Below, piece by piece: positions 35,401-45,067 of a stretch of 64,000 nt of DNA. The position numbers and the translations under genes were made by a program. The stretch lies in NCBI GenBank assembly GCA_020200135.1, contig JAIVJI010000030.1, forward strand, positions 23,483-87,482, read 5' to 3'. Every line of letters starts with the position of its first letter. Position 1 is the stretch's first letter. The DNA comes from Acidobacteriota bacterium. GTDB lineage: Bacteria > Acidobacteriota > Blastocatellia > Pyrinomonadales > Pyrinomonadaceae. Under the pieces are notes generated by a model. That model did not search any database. It had not been told where the DNA came from and was given only the letters and a program-made list of their open reading frames with translations.

Positions 35401-37014
35401 TCAGGGCGTCGGCGCGGCGGCCGGCTCGCCGACGGCCGGGGTCGTTTGCGGCTGGCGCACGAACTCCGAGAGCGCCTCGGCCGCCACGCGCGCGGCCGCC
35501 TCGTTGCGCGCCCGCACGTGCGCGGCGACCTCCGCGAGCCGCGCGTCTATCTTCAGCTCCCCGTTCGCCGGGGTCATGTTCTCGCCCGCCCTCTGTATCG
35601 CGCGCTCGAAGGCGGCGGCGGCCTCGGGCTGGCGGTCGGTCAGAAGCAGCGCGCGCCCGTAGAGGTAAAGGAACTCGGGGTCGGTGGACTCCAGCGGCCG
35701 ACCCTGCGCGTCGGCCGCCATCCGCTCGGCCTCGGAGGCGGGAGAGAGGTCTACGGCGCGGCGCAGGCGCCCGAACCTGTCGGCCGCGCTCTCGGCGGGC
35801 GGGGCGGCCGTAGACCCCACGCCCGCCGTGTTCGCGGGCGTCGGCGACGCCGCCACATCGGGCGCGAGGCCCAGGCGCTGCGACATGCCCTTGCGCTCGA
35901 AGACCATCCCGACGTAGAAGGCGAGCCCCACGGCGCCGAGCGTGAGCAGCAGCGCGCCGAGCGCCAGCAGCCCGCGCCCCGAGCCGCCCACGGGCGCGCG
36001 GACGTTGGATGAGCCCTCGTCGCCCCGTGATGTCTTCTCCGTCGCGTGTTCGGCGTCGGCCGTCCGCGGCTTCGCGCCGGCCGCCGCGGGCGCCGGCGCG
36101 GCGGTCGCCACGGCGGCGCCCGCGTTGTCGAAGGGTCTGCGGAGCAGCGGGGGCGAGGCGTCGGAGAGCGTGGCCGCGCGGCCGAGGTCGGGGCGCTCGC
36201 GGACGAGCGTCTGCTCGTCGTCTGCGTCTTCCTCGTCGCCCGTCGCGCGCCGGCCCCCGCCGTCACCGCCGACGCGCACGAGGACGGCCGTCAGGTTGTC
36301 CTCGGCGCCGCGCTCGTAGCAGCGGCGCTTCATCTCTTCGCACGCGGCTTCGAGCGAGCGCGCGTTGCGCAGGACGGAGTTCAGCTCGTCGTCGGGGATG
36401 TGGCGCGTGATGCCGTCGGAGCAGAGGAGGAAGACGGTGCCGCTCTCGACGTCGAAGGTGCGCGTGTCCACCTCGACCGAGGCTTCGGCGCCGAGCGCGC
36501 GGCTGATGACGTTGCGGTTGGGGTGGTGCGCGGCCTGCTCGGCCGTCAGTCGGCCGGCCCTCATCTCCTCCTCGACGAGCGAGTGGTCGTCGGTCTCGCG
36601 GCTGAGCCGGCCGTCGGGGGAGAGGCGGTAGAGGCGCGAGTCGCCGACGTGCCCCACCGTCGCGCGCAAGCCCTCGAGGTGGAGCGCGACGATGGTCGTG
36701 GCCATCATCGCGAAGCGAGGCTGCTCGCGCGACATGCGGAAGATGGAGTCGTTGGCCCGCTGGATGGCTATCTCCATCAGGTCTTCGACGTCCTCCCCCG
36801 CGCGCTGGTTGACGAACGCCTCGCGGAGGACTTCGACGGCGGTCTGCGAAGCGACCTCGCCGGCCTGCGCCCCGCCGACGCCGTCGGCGACGGCGAAGAC
36901 GCCGAGCGCGGGCTCGCTGAGCATCGAGTCTTCGTTCTCAGGGCGCTTGTCGCTCAGGCCGCGGTCTGTGACGGCCGCCACCTCAAGGGTTACGCCCACG
37001 GGGTCATCTGTCAT
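35401..37014 (-). CDS. PP2C-family Ser/Thr phosphatase with membrane anchor
   Basis: Motifs of the metal-dependent phosphatase run in order: RPENEDS (residues 24-30), VADGVGG (42-48), [10 protein letters not shown] (121-130), [10 protein letters not shown] (198-206) and EDNLTAV (239-245). Metal-binding Asp residues are all present. A long linker is followed by a membrane helix near 347-372 and an outer Ala/Pro-rich tail. It would reverse phosphorylation by the neighbouring kinase, as PstP does for PknA/PknB. The ATG overlaps the RodA stop (ATGA), showing translational coupling. Confidence 0.93.
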   Translation of the reverse strand: MTDDPVGVTLEVAAVTDRGLSDKRPENEDSMLSEPALGVFAVADGVGGAQAGEVASQTAVEVLREAFVNQRAGEDVEDLMEIAIQRANDSIFRMSREQPRFAMMATTIVALHLEGLRATVGHVGDSRLYRLSPDGRLSRETDDHSLVEEEMRAGRLTAEQAAHHPNRNVISRALGAEASVEVDTRTFDVESGTVFLLCSDGITRHIPDDELNSVLRNARSLEAACEEMKRRCYERGAEDNLTAVLVRVGGDGGGRRATGDEEDADDEQTLVRERPDLGRAATLSDASPPLLRRPFDNAGAAVATAAPAPAAAGAKPRTADAEHATEKTSRGDEGSSNVRAPVGGSGRGLLALGALLLTLGAVGLAFYVGMVFERKGMSQRLGLAPDVAASPTPANTAGVGSTAAPPAESAADRFGRLRRAVDLSPASEAERMAADAQGRPLESTDPEFLYLYGRALLLTDRQPEAAAAFERAIQRAGENMTPANGELKIDARLAEVAAHVRARNEAAARVAAEALSEFVRQPQTTPAVGEPAAAPTP

Positions 37015-38521
37015 TGAACCGCCTCCGGGACTCTGTAGTCTTCCTCCTCGCGCGGGAGAGCCGCCGCGGCGGCGGGCCGGCCGAGCGGCGACTCGGCGTC
37101 GCTCGCGTTGCGGTGCGAGAAGGCCAGGAGCATGCCGAGCATGGCAAAGCTCGTGATCAGGCTGAAGCCCCCGTGACTGACGAAGGGGAGCGTGATGCCC
37201 GTCATCGGCAGGGCGCGCGTCGTGCCGCCGATGTTGACGAGCGCCTGGAAGCCGATGAAGGCCGTGAGCCCCGCCGAGCAGAGCTTGGTGAACATGTCGC
37301 GCGCCTCGATGGAGGTGCGGACGCCGGCGAGGACGAAGACGATGAGCGCGAGGATGACGACCGCGCCCCCGACGAGGCCGAACTCCTCGGCGATGGCCGC
37401 GTAGATGTAGTCCGAGTCGGCGACGGGGATGACCTCGGAGAAGCCCAGCCCCAGCCCCCGCCCGGTCACCCGCCCGGCCGCCAGCCCGAACGTCGCCTGC
37501 GAGGGCTGGAACGCGATGCGGTCGAACCACACGTCGACGTTGACCGTGCGCTGCATCGCCGGGCTCGACTCGGCCAGCTCGCGCATGCGCTGGTCGCGCG
37601 CGAGCGCGTCCTCGTAGTCCCCCTTCCACCACGCGGTGTCGGGCGACGGCGGGTCGAAGCCGTCGAGCCAGAGGTGGAAGCGCTGCTTGATGCGGTCGGG
37701 GAGCACGGCGCGGACGGGCGTGGCGAGCGTGGCCAGCGTCGGCACGCGCTCCTGCACGGCGGGCGGGAGCGCGGCATGCCCCAGTAGGTGCGCGCCAGCT
37801 CGCGGTAGTGCATCGTCAGGATGCCGGCGAAGCCGAGGAGGAAGGGAATCTTCGACGGCTCCCACGGCGTCATGTTGCCGCCGAACTTGCCGGCGCTCGA
37901 CCAGACGACGGCGGCCAGGAGCGGGAGCAGCGTGCCGAGCACGATGACGAAGCTGTGGCGCTGCGCCCAGTCGAGGTAGCGGTCCTGCGTGCAGAACCAG
38001 TAGGCCGCCGCCAGCGCGAAGAAGGCGACGAGCGGGACCCACGTGAAAGAGGAGAAGAGCGCGCGCCCGACCGTGACGTTCGAGCGGCGCACGACCTCGG
38101 GCGTCGCCTCGGGCTCGGCCGCCGTCGGGTCGAGCCCCATCGCCTGCTTCTTTTCGGGGCCGTAGAACTGGCTGATGTAGCGCAGCCGCTGCACCTGCGT
38201 CTTCTCGGCGCGCGCCTGCGCCTTGTTGCCCGAGCCGTACTCGGGGTCGCTGTAGAGCCTGTACTGGACGAGCAGGCCGACCGAGAAGAGCAGCACGGCC
38301 GTCGTGTAGAGCGCCCAACTGCCCTTGAAGCGCATCACGCGCGAGAGCCAGAAGAGCAGGACGATGAGCGGCGCGTAAAGCAGAAGGTCGCGCACCGCGC
38401 CGACGACGGACGGCTCGTACCCGCGCAGCAGTGCCGAGTCGTAGACGGCGACGTAGCCGACGACCTCCAGGCCGACGATCAGCAGCAGCAACAGCAGGTG
38501 TGTCGAAGCGCGATTCCTCAT
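37011..38521 (-). CDS. RodA/FtsW-type peptidoglycan polymerase, internal block lost
   Basis: RodA/FtsW (SEDS) proteins polymerise lipid II at the membrane. The N-terminal half (from ATG 38521) has six hydrophobic helices up to [15 protein letters not shown]. At about 37775-37785 the frame changes, and the C-terminal half continues with [12 protein letters not shown] and a long outer loop. It then shows the conserved [31 protein letters not shown] and [15 protein letters not shown] blocks. At least one membrane helix (with the DLGPALV-type Asp motif) is absent, so more than a single base is missing. It sits between the PBP and PP2C genes, matching the actinobacterial rodA position. Confidence 0.87.
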
Positions 38522-38542
38522 CAAAGAATTCCCCCGTGTGCT

Positions 38543-40498
38543 TTACTGATTGGCCCGGTTCGCCGCGCCCCCGCGGGGCCGGGCGGCGGGCGTCGCGCGC
38601 GGCTGCGCGTTCGCGTTCGTCCCGGTCGGCGGTGGCTGCGTTGGCCGCGCCGGCCCCTGCCCCTGCCCCCGCATCGGCTGTTGGGGGGCGGGCGCAGCAC
38701 CCGGCACTTCCAGCAGGCCGAGCTCGCGCGCCTTGAGCACCAGCGCGGCCGCGATGGGCGCGGCGGCCCGCGCGCCGTAGCCCCCGCCTTCGACGATGAC
38801 GGCGATGGCGAGCTGCGGCCGGTCGAGCGGCGCGATGCAGAGGTACCAGCTGTCGATGCGGAACTCCGGGTCGAGCATCGTCTCCCAGTACTCGCGTATG
38901 GGGTTGCCGCGGCGGTCGCGCTCGATCTTCTTGACCTTCCGCTCCTCGCCGGTCTTCGGGTCGTAGAGCGGAATCTGCTTTTCGGCCGTGCCGGTCTTGC
39001 CGCCGGTGATGATGCCCTGCGCGTGGACGGGCGCCAGCACGCTGGTCGCCGTGCCCTGCGAGCCGCCGGCGACGAGCCCCATGATGCGGCGCATCTCGGC
39101 CGCGTGCTGCGGCGCCGCGGCCTGCGCCCAGGCCTCCGGCGCGCGGTCGTACTCTATCTTCGGCTTCATCAGCTTGCCTTCGAGGTTGCCGACCGCCGCC
39201 GCGACGAGCGCCATCTGGAGCGGCGTCATCTGGCCCGCATAGCCCTGCCCGAAGCCGATAAGGCCGAGGTCGTACGGCCGCTCGCGCGGGTAGAGCGCGA
39301 CCGTCGCTTTGACGGGCGCGAGCGCGCGCGCGACCGCCGGCTGGCCGGCGTTCCAGATTTCGGGCTGCCGGCCGCCGCCCAGAGCCTCACGCGGGCTGCC
39401 GACCGGAGTCATCCCGAGCTTGGCCAGCTCGGCGGCCAGCTTCTCCGGCCCGAGCTTGATGGCCATCTGCGCGAAGTACTGGTTGCACGAAACTTCGAGC
39501 GCCGTGTCGATGCCGATGTTCCCGTGGACTTCGCCCGTGCCGCCCGAGTCGAAGATGGGTCTGGCGCCGCGCTCGGCGTAGAAGCCCGCGCCGGAGCAGT
39601 TGAACTTCTGACCCTGAAGGCCGCTGTTGAAGGCCGCGAGCATGACGGCCGTCTTGAAAGTCGAGCCGGGGATGTAGCGCCCGCGCAGCGCGCGGTTGAC
39701 GAGAGGCCGGTCGCGCTCGTTGGCGTTCAGGCGAAGCCAGGTCTCCTCGTCCTGCACCTCGCGCAGCGAGTAAGAGGGGTTGCTGTACATCGCCAGCACG
39801 TCGCCCGTCTGCGGGTTGAGGACGACGACCGCGCCGTTGCGGCCCTTGAGCAGCGCGACGGCCTCCTTCTGCAATTCGATGTCGATGGTCAGGCGCACGT
39901 CGAGGTTCGCCTGCTGCTTGATGTCGCGCCCCATCAGCACGTCCCACGCCTCGGGCGCGGCGCTGCTCTGGATGCCGAAGAGAGCGCGCTCGAGGCCGGG
40001 GTCGCCGCGGTCCGAGCCGAGCAGTTGCGACATCTCCGAGTCGAGCGTGTAGTCGCGCACGATCTGTCCGTTGGCCTCGCGCCGGTAGAGCGCGAGCGCC
40101 TTGTCGAGCCCCCCCGTGCGGTCGAGAATCCAGCCGCGCAGGGTGCTCTCGGCCAGACGCCGGTTGCGCAGGTCCTTGTAGCTCAGCTCCTGGAAGCGCT
40201 CGTTCGACTCGGCCGCGTACTGCGCCCAGTAGACGTGGAAGCCGAAGACCGTCAGCGCGAGCAGGACGAAGATGAAGCGCAGCCCGCGCAGCCCCCGGTT
40301 GGTCGAGGTCGCGCCGAGCCGCTGCCTGACCTCCGCCGGCAGGTCTTCGGGCGCGACGGCTTCGAGCGCCGTCCTCCTCCTCCGCCTCATCAGCAGCAGC
40401 GAGACGAACAGGACCAGTGCCGTCAGAGCCAGCCCCGCCACGTAGACGAGGCTCAGCAGCGCGGGCTGCTTCTCGGGAATGTCTGCTAGAAACATCAT
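38543..40498 (-). CDS. Penicillin-binding protein (class B transpeptidase)
   Basis: A membrane anchor (two hydrophobic helices, about 14-36 and 74-92) precedes a dimerisation region and the transpeptidase domain. The active-site motifs are PGSTFK (Ser279), SCN (337-339) and KTGTA (501-505). The enzyme cross-links peptidoglycan, normally as partner of the SEDS polymerase encoded next to it. I choose ATG 40498 because sequence further upstream is part of heptamer element D. The downstream rodA ATG lies 22 bp away. Confidence 0.94.
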   Translation of the reverse strand: MMFLADIPEKQPALLSLVYVAGLALTALVLFVSLLLMRRRRRTALEAVAPEDLPAEVRQRLGATSTNRGLRGLRFIFVLLALTVFGFHVYWAQYAAESNERFQELSYKDLRNRRLAESTLRGWILDRTGGLDKALALYRREANGQIVRDYTLDSEMSQLLGSDRGDPGLERALFGIQSSAAPEAWDVLMGRDIKQQANLDVRLTIDIELQKEAVALLKGRNGAVVVLNPQTGDVLAMYSNPSYSLREVQDEETWLRLNANERDRPLVNRALRGRYIPGSTFKTAVMLAAFNSGLQGQKFNCSGAGFYAERGARPIFDSGGTGEVHGNIGIDTALEVSCNQYFAQMAIKLGPEKLAAELAKLGMTPVGSPREALGGGRQPEIWNAGQPAVARALAPVKATVALYPRERPYDLGLIGFGQGYAGQMTPLQMALVAAAVGNLEGKLMKPKIEYDRAPEAWAQAAAPQHAAEMRRIMGLVAGGSQGTATSVLAPVHAQGIITGGKTGTAEKQIPLYDPKTGEERKVKKIERDRRGNPIREYWETMLDPEFRIDSWYLCIAPLDRPQLAIAVIVEGGGYGARAAAPIAAALVLKARELGLLEVPGAAPAPQQPMRGQGQGPARPTQPPPTGTNANAQPRATPAARPRGGAANRANQ

Positions 40499-40617
40499 TG
40501 GTAAATAGTAAATCGTCAATAGTGAATGGCTGCCTGATTTCGCACGACTCGGGCGGTAAACTAACGGCCCCGCAAAGTGGCCGAACCATTTACCATTAAC
40601 TATTCACCATTCACTGC
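40497..40617. repeat. Heptamer-repeat inverted element D
   Basis: The left arm reads GGTAAAT AGTAAAT CGTCAAT AGTGAAT (about 40499-40527). The right arm has the inverted units ATTTACC ATTAACT ATTCACC ATTCACT (40587-40614). On the minus strand it starts at the FHA stop (40611) and ends at the PBP start codon, the same layout as elements A, B, E and F. Confidence 0.78.
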
Positions 40618-41459
40618 CTCTTAAACCTCACCTCCACGTCGCCGAAGCTGACGACGTCGCCGTCCTCTATCTGGCGCGCCTCGCCGTAGGCGATGCGGCG
40701 GCCGTTGATGAAGGTGCCGTTGGTCGAGCCCGTGTCGGCCACGAGCAGCGTCCCCTCGCGGTTCATCACGAGCGACGCGTGAATCTTCGAGACGCTCCCG
40801 TGTTCGAGCTGGAGGTCGTTGTCGGCCACGCGGCCGACGTTCATCCGGCGGCCGCCCGGACGAAACGCCAGCGGCTTCTCGAACGAGCGCTCGGGCGCCG
40901 ACACGCGCGCCAGCACCTGCACGTCGGTCGTCGTCAGGGTCTTCGCCTTCGGCACGGCGTCGGCCAGCTCGATGTTGAGCCGCGCCGCCTCGTCCGCGCG
41001 CTTCAGCTCCTCCTCGAACTCGCCGTAGGTCGGGTCGACCGTGATGCCCGAGGTGAAGATGTCCGCGCTCGTCTCGACCTTGATGGGCGCGAGCGTGCGG
41101 AAGCGCCGGTCGTTGACGTAGTCGATGGCGGCGGCCAGCACCTCGTGCTCCAGGTCCTTGATGAACTCGGGCGGCGCCTCGGAGTGCGTGCCCCACTCGA
41201 CCTTGAGCTTGAAGAGGTGGGGCGCGAGGCGGCGCCCGTCGGCGTCGTTGCGCGCGCGCTCGTCGATGAGGTGCTTCATGCGCTCGATGAGCTTGGTCGT
41301 GGTGAAGCCCGACTGCGTGTCGGCCTCGCGCCCGAGCCGGCGGTCGACGACCGAGCCCATGCCTTCGAGCACGCGCCGCATCAGCCGCTCGACCAGCGCC
41401 TCGTCACGCTTCTTCTCCTTCGGCGCGGCGTCCGGCTTCTTCTCTTTCTCTCCGCTCAT
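40611..41459 (-). CDS. DUF3662-FHA domain protein (FhaA-like), proximal copy
   Basis: A charged Lys-rich start leads to a DUF3662 domain (residues about 20-140, with RLMRRVLEGMGSVVDRRLG and HLFKLKVEWGTHSE). A linker and a C-terminal FHA domain follow: RRMNVGRVADNDLQLEHGSVSKIHASLVM and DTGSTNGTFINGRRI. These are the GR, SK.H and N-G motifs of phosphothreonine binding. In mycobacteria FhaA is phosphorylated by PknB and acts in cell-wall growth. Here it heads the minus-strand operon. The stop is inside heptamer element D. Confidence 0.9.
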   Translation of the reverse strand: MSGEKEKKPDAAPKEKKRDEALVERLMRRVLEGMGSVVDRRLGREADTQSGFTTTKLIERMKHLIDERARNDADGRRLAPHLFKLKVEWGTHSEAPPEFIKDLEHEVLAAAIDYVNDRRFRTLAPIKVETSADIFTSGITVDPTYGEFEEELKRADEAARLNIELADAVPKAKTLTTTDVQVLARVSAPERSFEKPLAFRPGGRRMNVGRVADNDLQLEHGSVSKIHASLVMNREGTLLVADTGSTNGTFINGRRIAYGEARQIEDGDVVSFGDVEVRFKRQ

Positions 41460-41671
41460 AAAGGGGCGTCCGTCAAACGCGAGCCGCGCCGGTGCCGCCC
41501 GGCGGAAGGGACCTCAGAGCAAGGGGGAGTTAATTTTTCGCCTGGATACTCTCCGAACATTCTAGCCGAAATCGGCCGCGCGGCGGAAGCGTCGTAAAAA
41601 GTTAAAGGAAAAGGCGAGAAGAAACGGACAATTAGGCATGCGGGGGCAGCGGCGGGGAAGAGAAATGACGT

Positions 41672-42478
41672 TCAGGAGGGCCGAAAGCCCCTCTGCCGCG
41701 CCGCCTCGTAGAGGACGACCGCGAGCGCGACGGCGACGTTCAGGCTCTCCACGGGCTCGCGCATGGGGATGCGCACGCACTCGTCAGCAGCGCGCGATTC
41801 CTCCTCGGAGAGCCCGCCCGCCTCGGGGCCGACGACGACGGCGCGCGGCTGCGTCCAATCAATCTCGGTGTGCGCGGTCGGCGCTTCGGCGGCCGAGGCG
41901 ACCGTGCTGATGCCGCGCTCTTCGCACCAACGGAGCGCCTCTACGAGCGTCGGCCCGGTCCAGAGCGGGAGTCTGAAGGCCGAGCCCATCGAGCCGCGCA
42001 GCGCCTTCGCCGAAAGCGGGTCGGTCGAGCCTTGGGTCACGACGACGGCGGTCGCGCCGGCCGCCTCTGCCACGCGCAGCATCGCGCCCGCGTTGGAAGG
42101 GTTGTTCGCTTCGTGAATGACGACGAGCAGCGGCACCCCCGCCGCGCGCTCGACGACTCCGCGGCCCGTCTCGGGCCGCCGCCCGAGCGCGACGACGCCC
42201 TGCGGCGTCTTCGTGTCGGAGACCGATTCGAGCACGTCTTCGCCGACGAGATACAAGGCCGGGCAGGCTTCACGCAGACTCTCAAGCAGCTCCTCGCCGC
42301 GCGCGTCCTGGGCCAGCCCGCGCGCGTACAGCACAAGCTCCAACCCGAGACCCGCGCGCAGCGCCTCCTCGCACAGACGCACGCCCTCCACGAAGACGAG
42401 CCCGCGCTCGCGCCCGTCGCGCGTCGCGCGCGCACGCTGCACGAGCGGGTTCTTTCGGCTGGTTATCGCCTCCCTCAT
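41672..42478 (-). CDS. TrmH/SpoU-family RNA 2'-O-methyltransferase
   Basis: The N-terminal substrate-binding part is ITSRKNPLVQRARATRDGRERGLVFVEGVRL. The SPOUT methyltransferase domain shows VIHEANNPSNAGAMLRVAEAAGATAVVV (motif 1), AVVVGPEAGGLSEEE (motif 2) and IPMREPVESLNVAVALAVVLYEA (motif 3), which form the knotted SAM pocket. The enzymes methylate ribose in rRNA or tRNA; the exact target cannot be told. The ATG at 42478 overlaps the stop of the upstream endonuclease-like gene. Confidence 0.91.
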   Translation of the reverse strand: MREAITSRKNPLVQRARATRDGRERGLVFVEGVRLCEEALRAGLGLELVLYARGLAQDARGEELLESLREACPALYLVGEDVLESVSDTKTPQGVVALGRRPETGRGVVERAAGVPLLVVIHEANNPSNAGAMLRVAEAAGATAVVVTQGSTDPLSAKALRGSMGSAFRLPLWTGPTLVEALRWCEERGISTVASAAEAPTAHTEIDWTQPRAVVVGPEAGGLSEEESRAADECVRIPMREPVESLNVAVALAVVLYEAARQRGFRPS

Positions 42479-43434
42479 CGCTCGGGCTCCAGCTCGACCC
42501 AGACGGGCCAGTGGTCGGAGACGCCGCGGACGCGCGCGACTCCCCAGCGCGTGACGCGCGCGCCGCGCGTGAAGACCCAGTCGAAGTGCCTGCGGAGCGG
42601 CCCCGAGCGCCAGGTCGGCGTGTTGGTCGGGAGCGGCGTCACGAAGCCGTGCGATTCGAGCAGTTCGCGCGCCGCGCGCCGCGCCTCGTCCGTCATCGTG
42701 TTGAAGTCCCCGACCAGCACCGCCGGCTCCGACCCGCCCGGCCGTTCGGCGAGCGCGAGCACCGCGCGGTGTTGTCTGAGCTGGCCTTCCACGTCGGCGT
42801 GCGTGTCGATGTGCGCGTTGAAGACGTGCAACCGCCCCCCGCCGAAGGGGACGGAGGCGGCGACCGCGAGACGCGGACGCCAGGGACATTTGTCCCACGG
42901 CAGCTCGACGCGCGTCGCGTCCGAGAGCGGCAGTCGGCTGAGCAGCGCGACGCCCGTGTCGCCCTCCTCGCCCCGTCGCAACGGCTCCTCGAAGTCGAGC
43001 CACCACTTACGCCCCAAAGGCTCCACGTCTCCGGGCGTCGGGACGTGCGCGCGGACGTAGTTCATCCGCAGCGCCTCCGCCAGTTCGCGCGCGACGTGGC
43101 GGCGACCGGCGCGCAGCGTCGCGCGGTCTGCCTCCTGCAAAGCGACCACGTCCGCCGGCGGCATCCCGGCCGCGCCGCCGTTAAGAAGCCTGGCCGCCAT
43201 TTGTAAGTTTCCGGCGACGAGCCGCGGCCTGCGTCCGGGCCAGCCCAGACCGACGCGGCGCAGGAGGCTCCCGCCGATGAGGTGCGAGCCGACGGCGTAG
43301 CGGATGTTGTAGGTGACGACGACCAGCCGCCCCGCTCTGGCATCGGCGTCTCTGCCGCGTGCGAAGTCGCCGCGCTCAAGCTCGGTCGGGGGCGCCGAGG
43401 CACCAGGGTTCTCAGGCTGGACGGTCGCATTCAT
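42475..43434 (-). CDS. Endonuclease/exonuclease/phosphatase family protein
   Basis: The 319-residue protein has the EEP fold motifs LVVVTYNIRYAVGSH, VVALQEADRATLR (metal-binding Glu), LHVFNAHIDTHAD, AVLVGDFNTMTD (catalytic Asp-x-Asn) and GVSDHWPVWVEL (Asp-His pair). Such enzymes cleave phosphodiesters of DNA, RNA or phospholipids; which one cannot be told here. The translation start at 43434 adds a 35-residue unstructured N-terminus, and no signal peptide is seen. Translationally coupled to the SpoU gene (ATGA overlap). Confidence 0.86.
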   Translation of the reverse strand: MNATVQPENPGASAPPTELERGDFARGRDADARAGRLVVVTYNIRYAVGSHLIGGSLLRRVGLGWPGRRPRLVAGNLQMAARLLNGGAAGMPPADVVALQEADRATLRAGRRHVARELAEALRMNYVRAHVPTPGDVEPLGRKWWLDFEEPLRRGEEGDTGVALLSRLPLSDATRVELPWDKCPWRPRLAVAASVPFGGGRLHVFNAHIDTHADVEGQLRQHRAVLALAERPGGSEPAVLVGDFNTMTDEARRAARELLESHGFVTPLPTNTPTWRSGPLRRHFDWVFTRGARVTRWGVARVRGVSDHWPVWVELEPER

Positions 43435-43518
43435 CGGTCTCGGCCGGCTTGGCGCGCGCGGAGGGCGTGTTGCACAATCGGCGCGCCGATATTTTGTTGG
43501 AACGGACGGAGATTATAA

Positions 43519-43890
43519 ATGAATCGCCGCGTCATCGCCGCAGTGAACGACATGCTCTTCGCCTCGAAGATTCGCGGGACGGCCGAGCACCTGAACGTCG
43601 CGGTCGACTTCGCGCGCTCCGCGGACGGGCTCTTCGACTACGCGAAGACCGAAGTGCCGTCGCTCATCATACTCGACCTGCACGACACACGCCTCGACCC
43701 TTTCGCGCTGGCCACGCGGCTCAAGGCCGACGGGCGTTTGAGCGCCGTCCCCCTCGTCGCCTTCTTCTCGCACGTCGAGACAGGGCTGCAACGCCGCGCG
43801 CAGGAGGCCGGCGTCGATCACGTCCTCCCGCGCTCGGTCTTTACGATGCGCCTCGCGGAAATCCTGACGGGCGAAAAATCGGGCACGTAA
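43519..43890 (+). CDS. Receiver-like response regulator domain protein
   Basis: The single-domain protein of 123 residues matches the CheY-like receiver fold in predicted layout. VIAAVNDMLFASKIRGTAE replaces the acidic pair (DD) near the N-terminus with ND. VPSLIILDLHDTRLDP contains a possible phosphoacceptor Asp, and LVAFFSHVETGLQRRAQEAGVDHVLPRSVF has a Ser in the switch position but Arg in place of the usual Lys. It may be a pseudo-receiver acting without phosphorylation. A 14-bp perfect palindrome, ATCGGCGCGCCGAT (43477-43490), lies about 30 bp upstream and could be an operator. Confidence 0.7.
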   Translation: MNRRVIAAVNDMLFASKIRGTAEHLNVAVDFARSADGLFDYAKTEVPSLIILDLHDTRLDPFALATRLKADGRLSAVPLVAFFSHVETGLQRRAQEAGVDHVLPRSVFTMRLAEILTGEKSGT

Positions 43891-43906
43891 AAATCGGCGA
43901 TAACGA

Positions 43907-43945
43907 CAGCGCGGCTCTCATCCGTTAGTGACGAGAGCCGCGCTG
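43907..43945. terminator. Bidirectional terminator between receiver gene and DAHP synthase
   Basis: CAGCGCGGCTCTC and GAGAGCCGCGCTG are perfectly complementary over 13 bp around a loop of ATCCGTTAGTGAC. It lies between two convergent genes, 17 bp after one stop and 29 bp after the other. Confidence 0.85.
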
Positions 43946-43973
43946 AACCTTGTCCACTTACTTTTGCGTTCTT

Positions 43974-44993
43974 TTAGCCGACCGGGGCGTGCGCGATGGC
44001 CTCGTGGATGGCGCGCACCTCCTGGACGAGCTGCCCGTACTGTTCGAGCGTGAGCGACTGCGCGCCGTCGGAGAGCGCCAGCTCGGGCTGGTTGTGGACT
44101 TCGATGATGAGGCCGTCGGCGCCGACTGCGACGCCGGCGCGCGCCAGCGGCGTCACCATGTGATTCTTGCCCGTGCCGTGCGACGGGTCGATGACGACGG
44201 GCAGGTGCGAGATGCGCTGCACGGCGGGGACGGCCGCGAGGTCGAGCGTGTTGCGCGTGTGCTGCGTGAAGGTGCGCACGCCGCGCTCGCAGAGGATGAC
44301 GTTGTAGTTGCCCTCGGCCATGACGTACTCGGCCGCGAGCAGCCACTCGTCAACCGTCGCCGACAGCCCGCGCTTCAAAAGCACAGGGTGGGGCGAGCGC
44401 CCCGCGCGCTTGAGTAGCGAGAAGTTCTGCATGTTGCGCGCGCCGACCTGAAAAACGTCCGCGTACCTGTCTACCAAATCCGCGCTCGCCTCGTCCACCG
44501 CCTCGGTCACGACCTTCAGCCCGAACGCCTCGCGGACTTCCGCCAGAAGCTTCAAGCCCTCTTCGCCGAGGCCCTGGAAGGCGTAGGGGCTGGTGCGCGG
44601 CTTGAAGGCGCCCCCACGGAAGAAGCGCGCGCCGCTGCGCCTGACGGCCTCGGCGACGGCGAAGACCTGCTCGCGGCTCTCGACGGCGCAGGGGCCGGCG
44701 ATGATGGCCAGCTCGTCGCCGCCTATCTCGGCGTCGCCGACGCGGACGACAGACTTGTCGGGGCGCAGGTCGAGCGAGACGAGCTTGTATGGCTTGGTGA
44801 CGCGGATGGCCTCGGCCACGCCGGGCAGCGTCTCGAAGCGCGTGATGTCTACGGGGCGGTCGTTGCCTGTGACGCCGATGGCCGTGCGCGACGCGCCGGG
44901 CATCGTGTGCGGGCGGTAGCCAAGCTCGGCGATGCGGCGCTCGACCTCCGCGATGTCGCGTTCGGTGGCGTCGGCCTTCATGACGATGAGCAT
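43974..44993 (-). CDS. aroF: 3-deoxy-7-phosphoheptulonate synthase (DAHP synthase)
   Basis: The enzyme condenses phosphoenolpyruvate and erythrose-4-phosphate at the entry to the shikimate pathway. The 339-residue form has an N-terminal ferredoxin-like regulatory domain ([17 protein letters not shown] and [17 protein letters not shown]). The catalytic barrel of the type I-beta (Thermotoga/Bacillus-like) class follows, with [41 protein letters not shown] and [12 protein letters not shown]. The N-terminal domain implies feedback control by an aromatic amino acid or prephenate. It is a single-gene unit. Confidence 0.94.
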   Translation of the reverse strand: MLIVMKADATERDIAEVERRIAELGYRPHTMPGASRTAIGVTGNDRPVDITRFETLPGVAEAIRVTKPYKLVSLDLRPDKSVVRVGDAEIGGDELAIIAGPCAVESREQVFAVAEAVRRSGARFFRGGAFKPRTSPYAFQGLGEEGLKLLAEVREAFGLKVVTEAVDEASADLVDRYADVFQVGARNMQNFSLLKRAGRSPHPVLLKRGLSATVDEWLLAAEYVMAEGNYNVILCERGVRTFTQHTRNTLDLAAVPAVQRISHLPVVIDPSHGTGKNHMVTPLARAGVAVGADGLIIEVHNQPELALSDGAQSLTLEQYGQLVQEVRAIHEAIAHAPVG

Positions 44994-45067
44994 CTGTTAC
45001 CTCTTTACTAGATTGAAAATTTACTCGTGTAGGTGGATGGCAAGCCGCATGCCGCCGGGCCGTGCCG

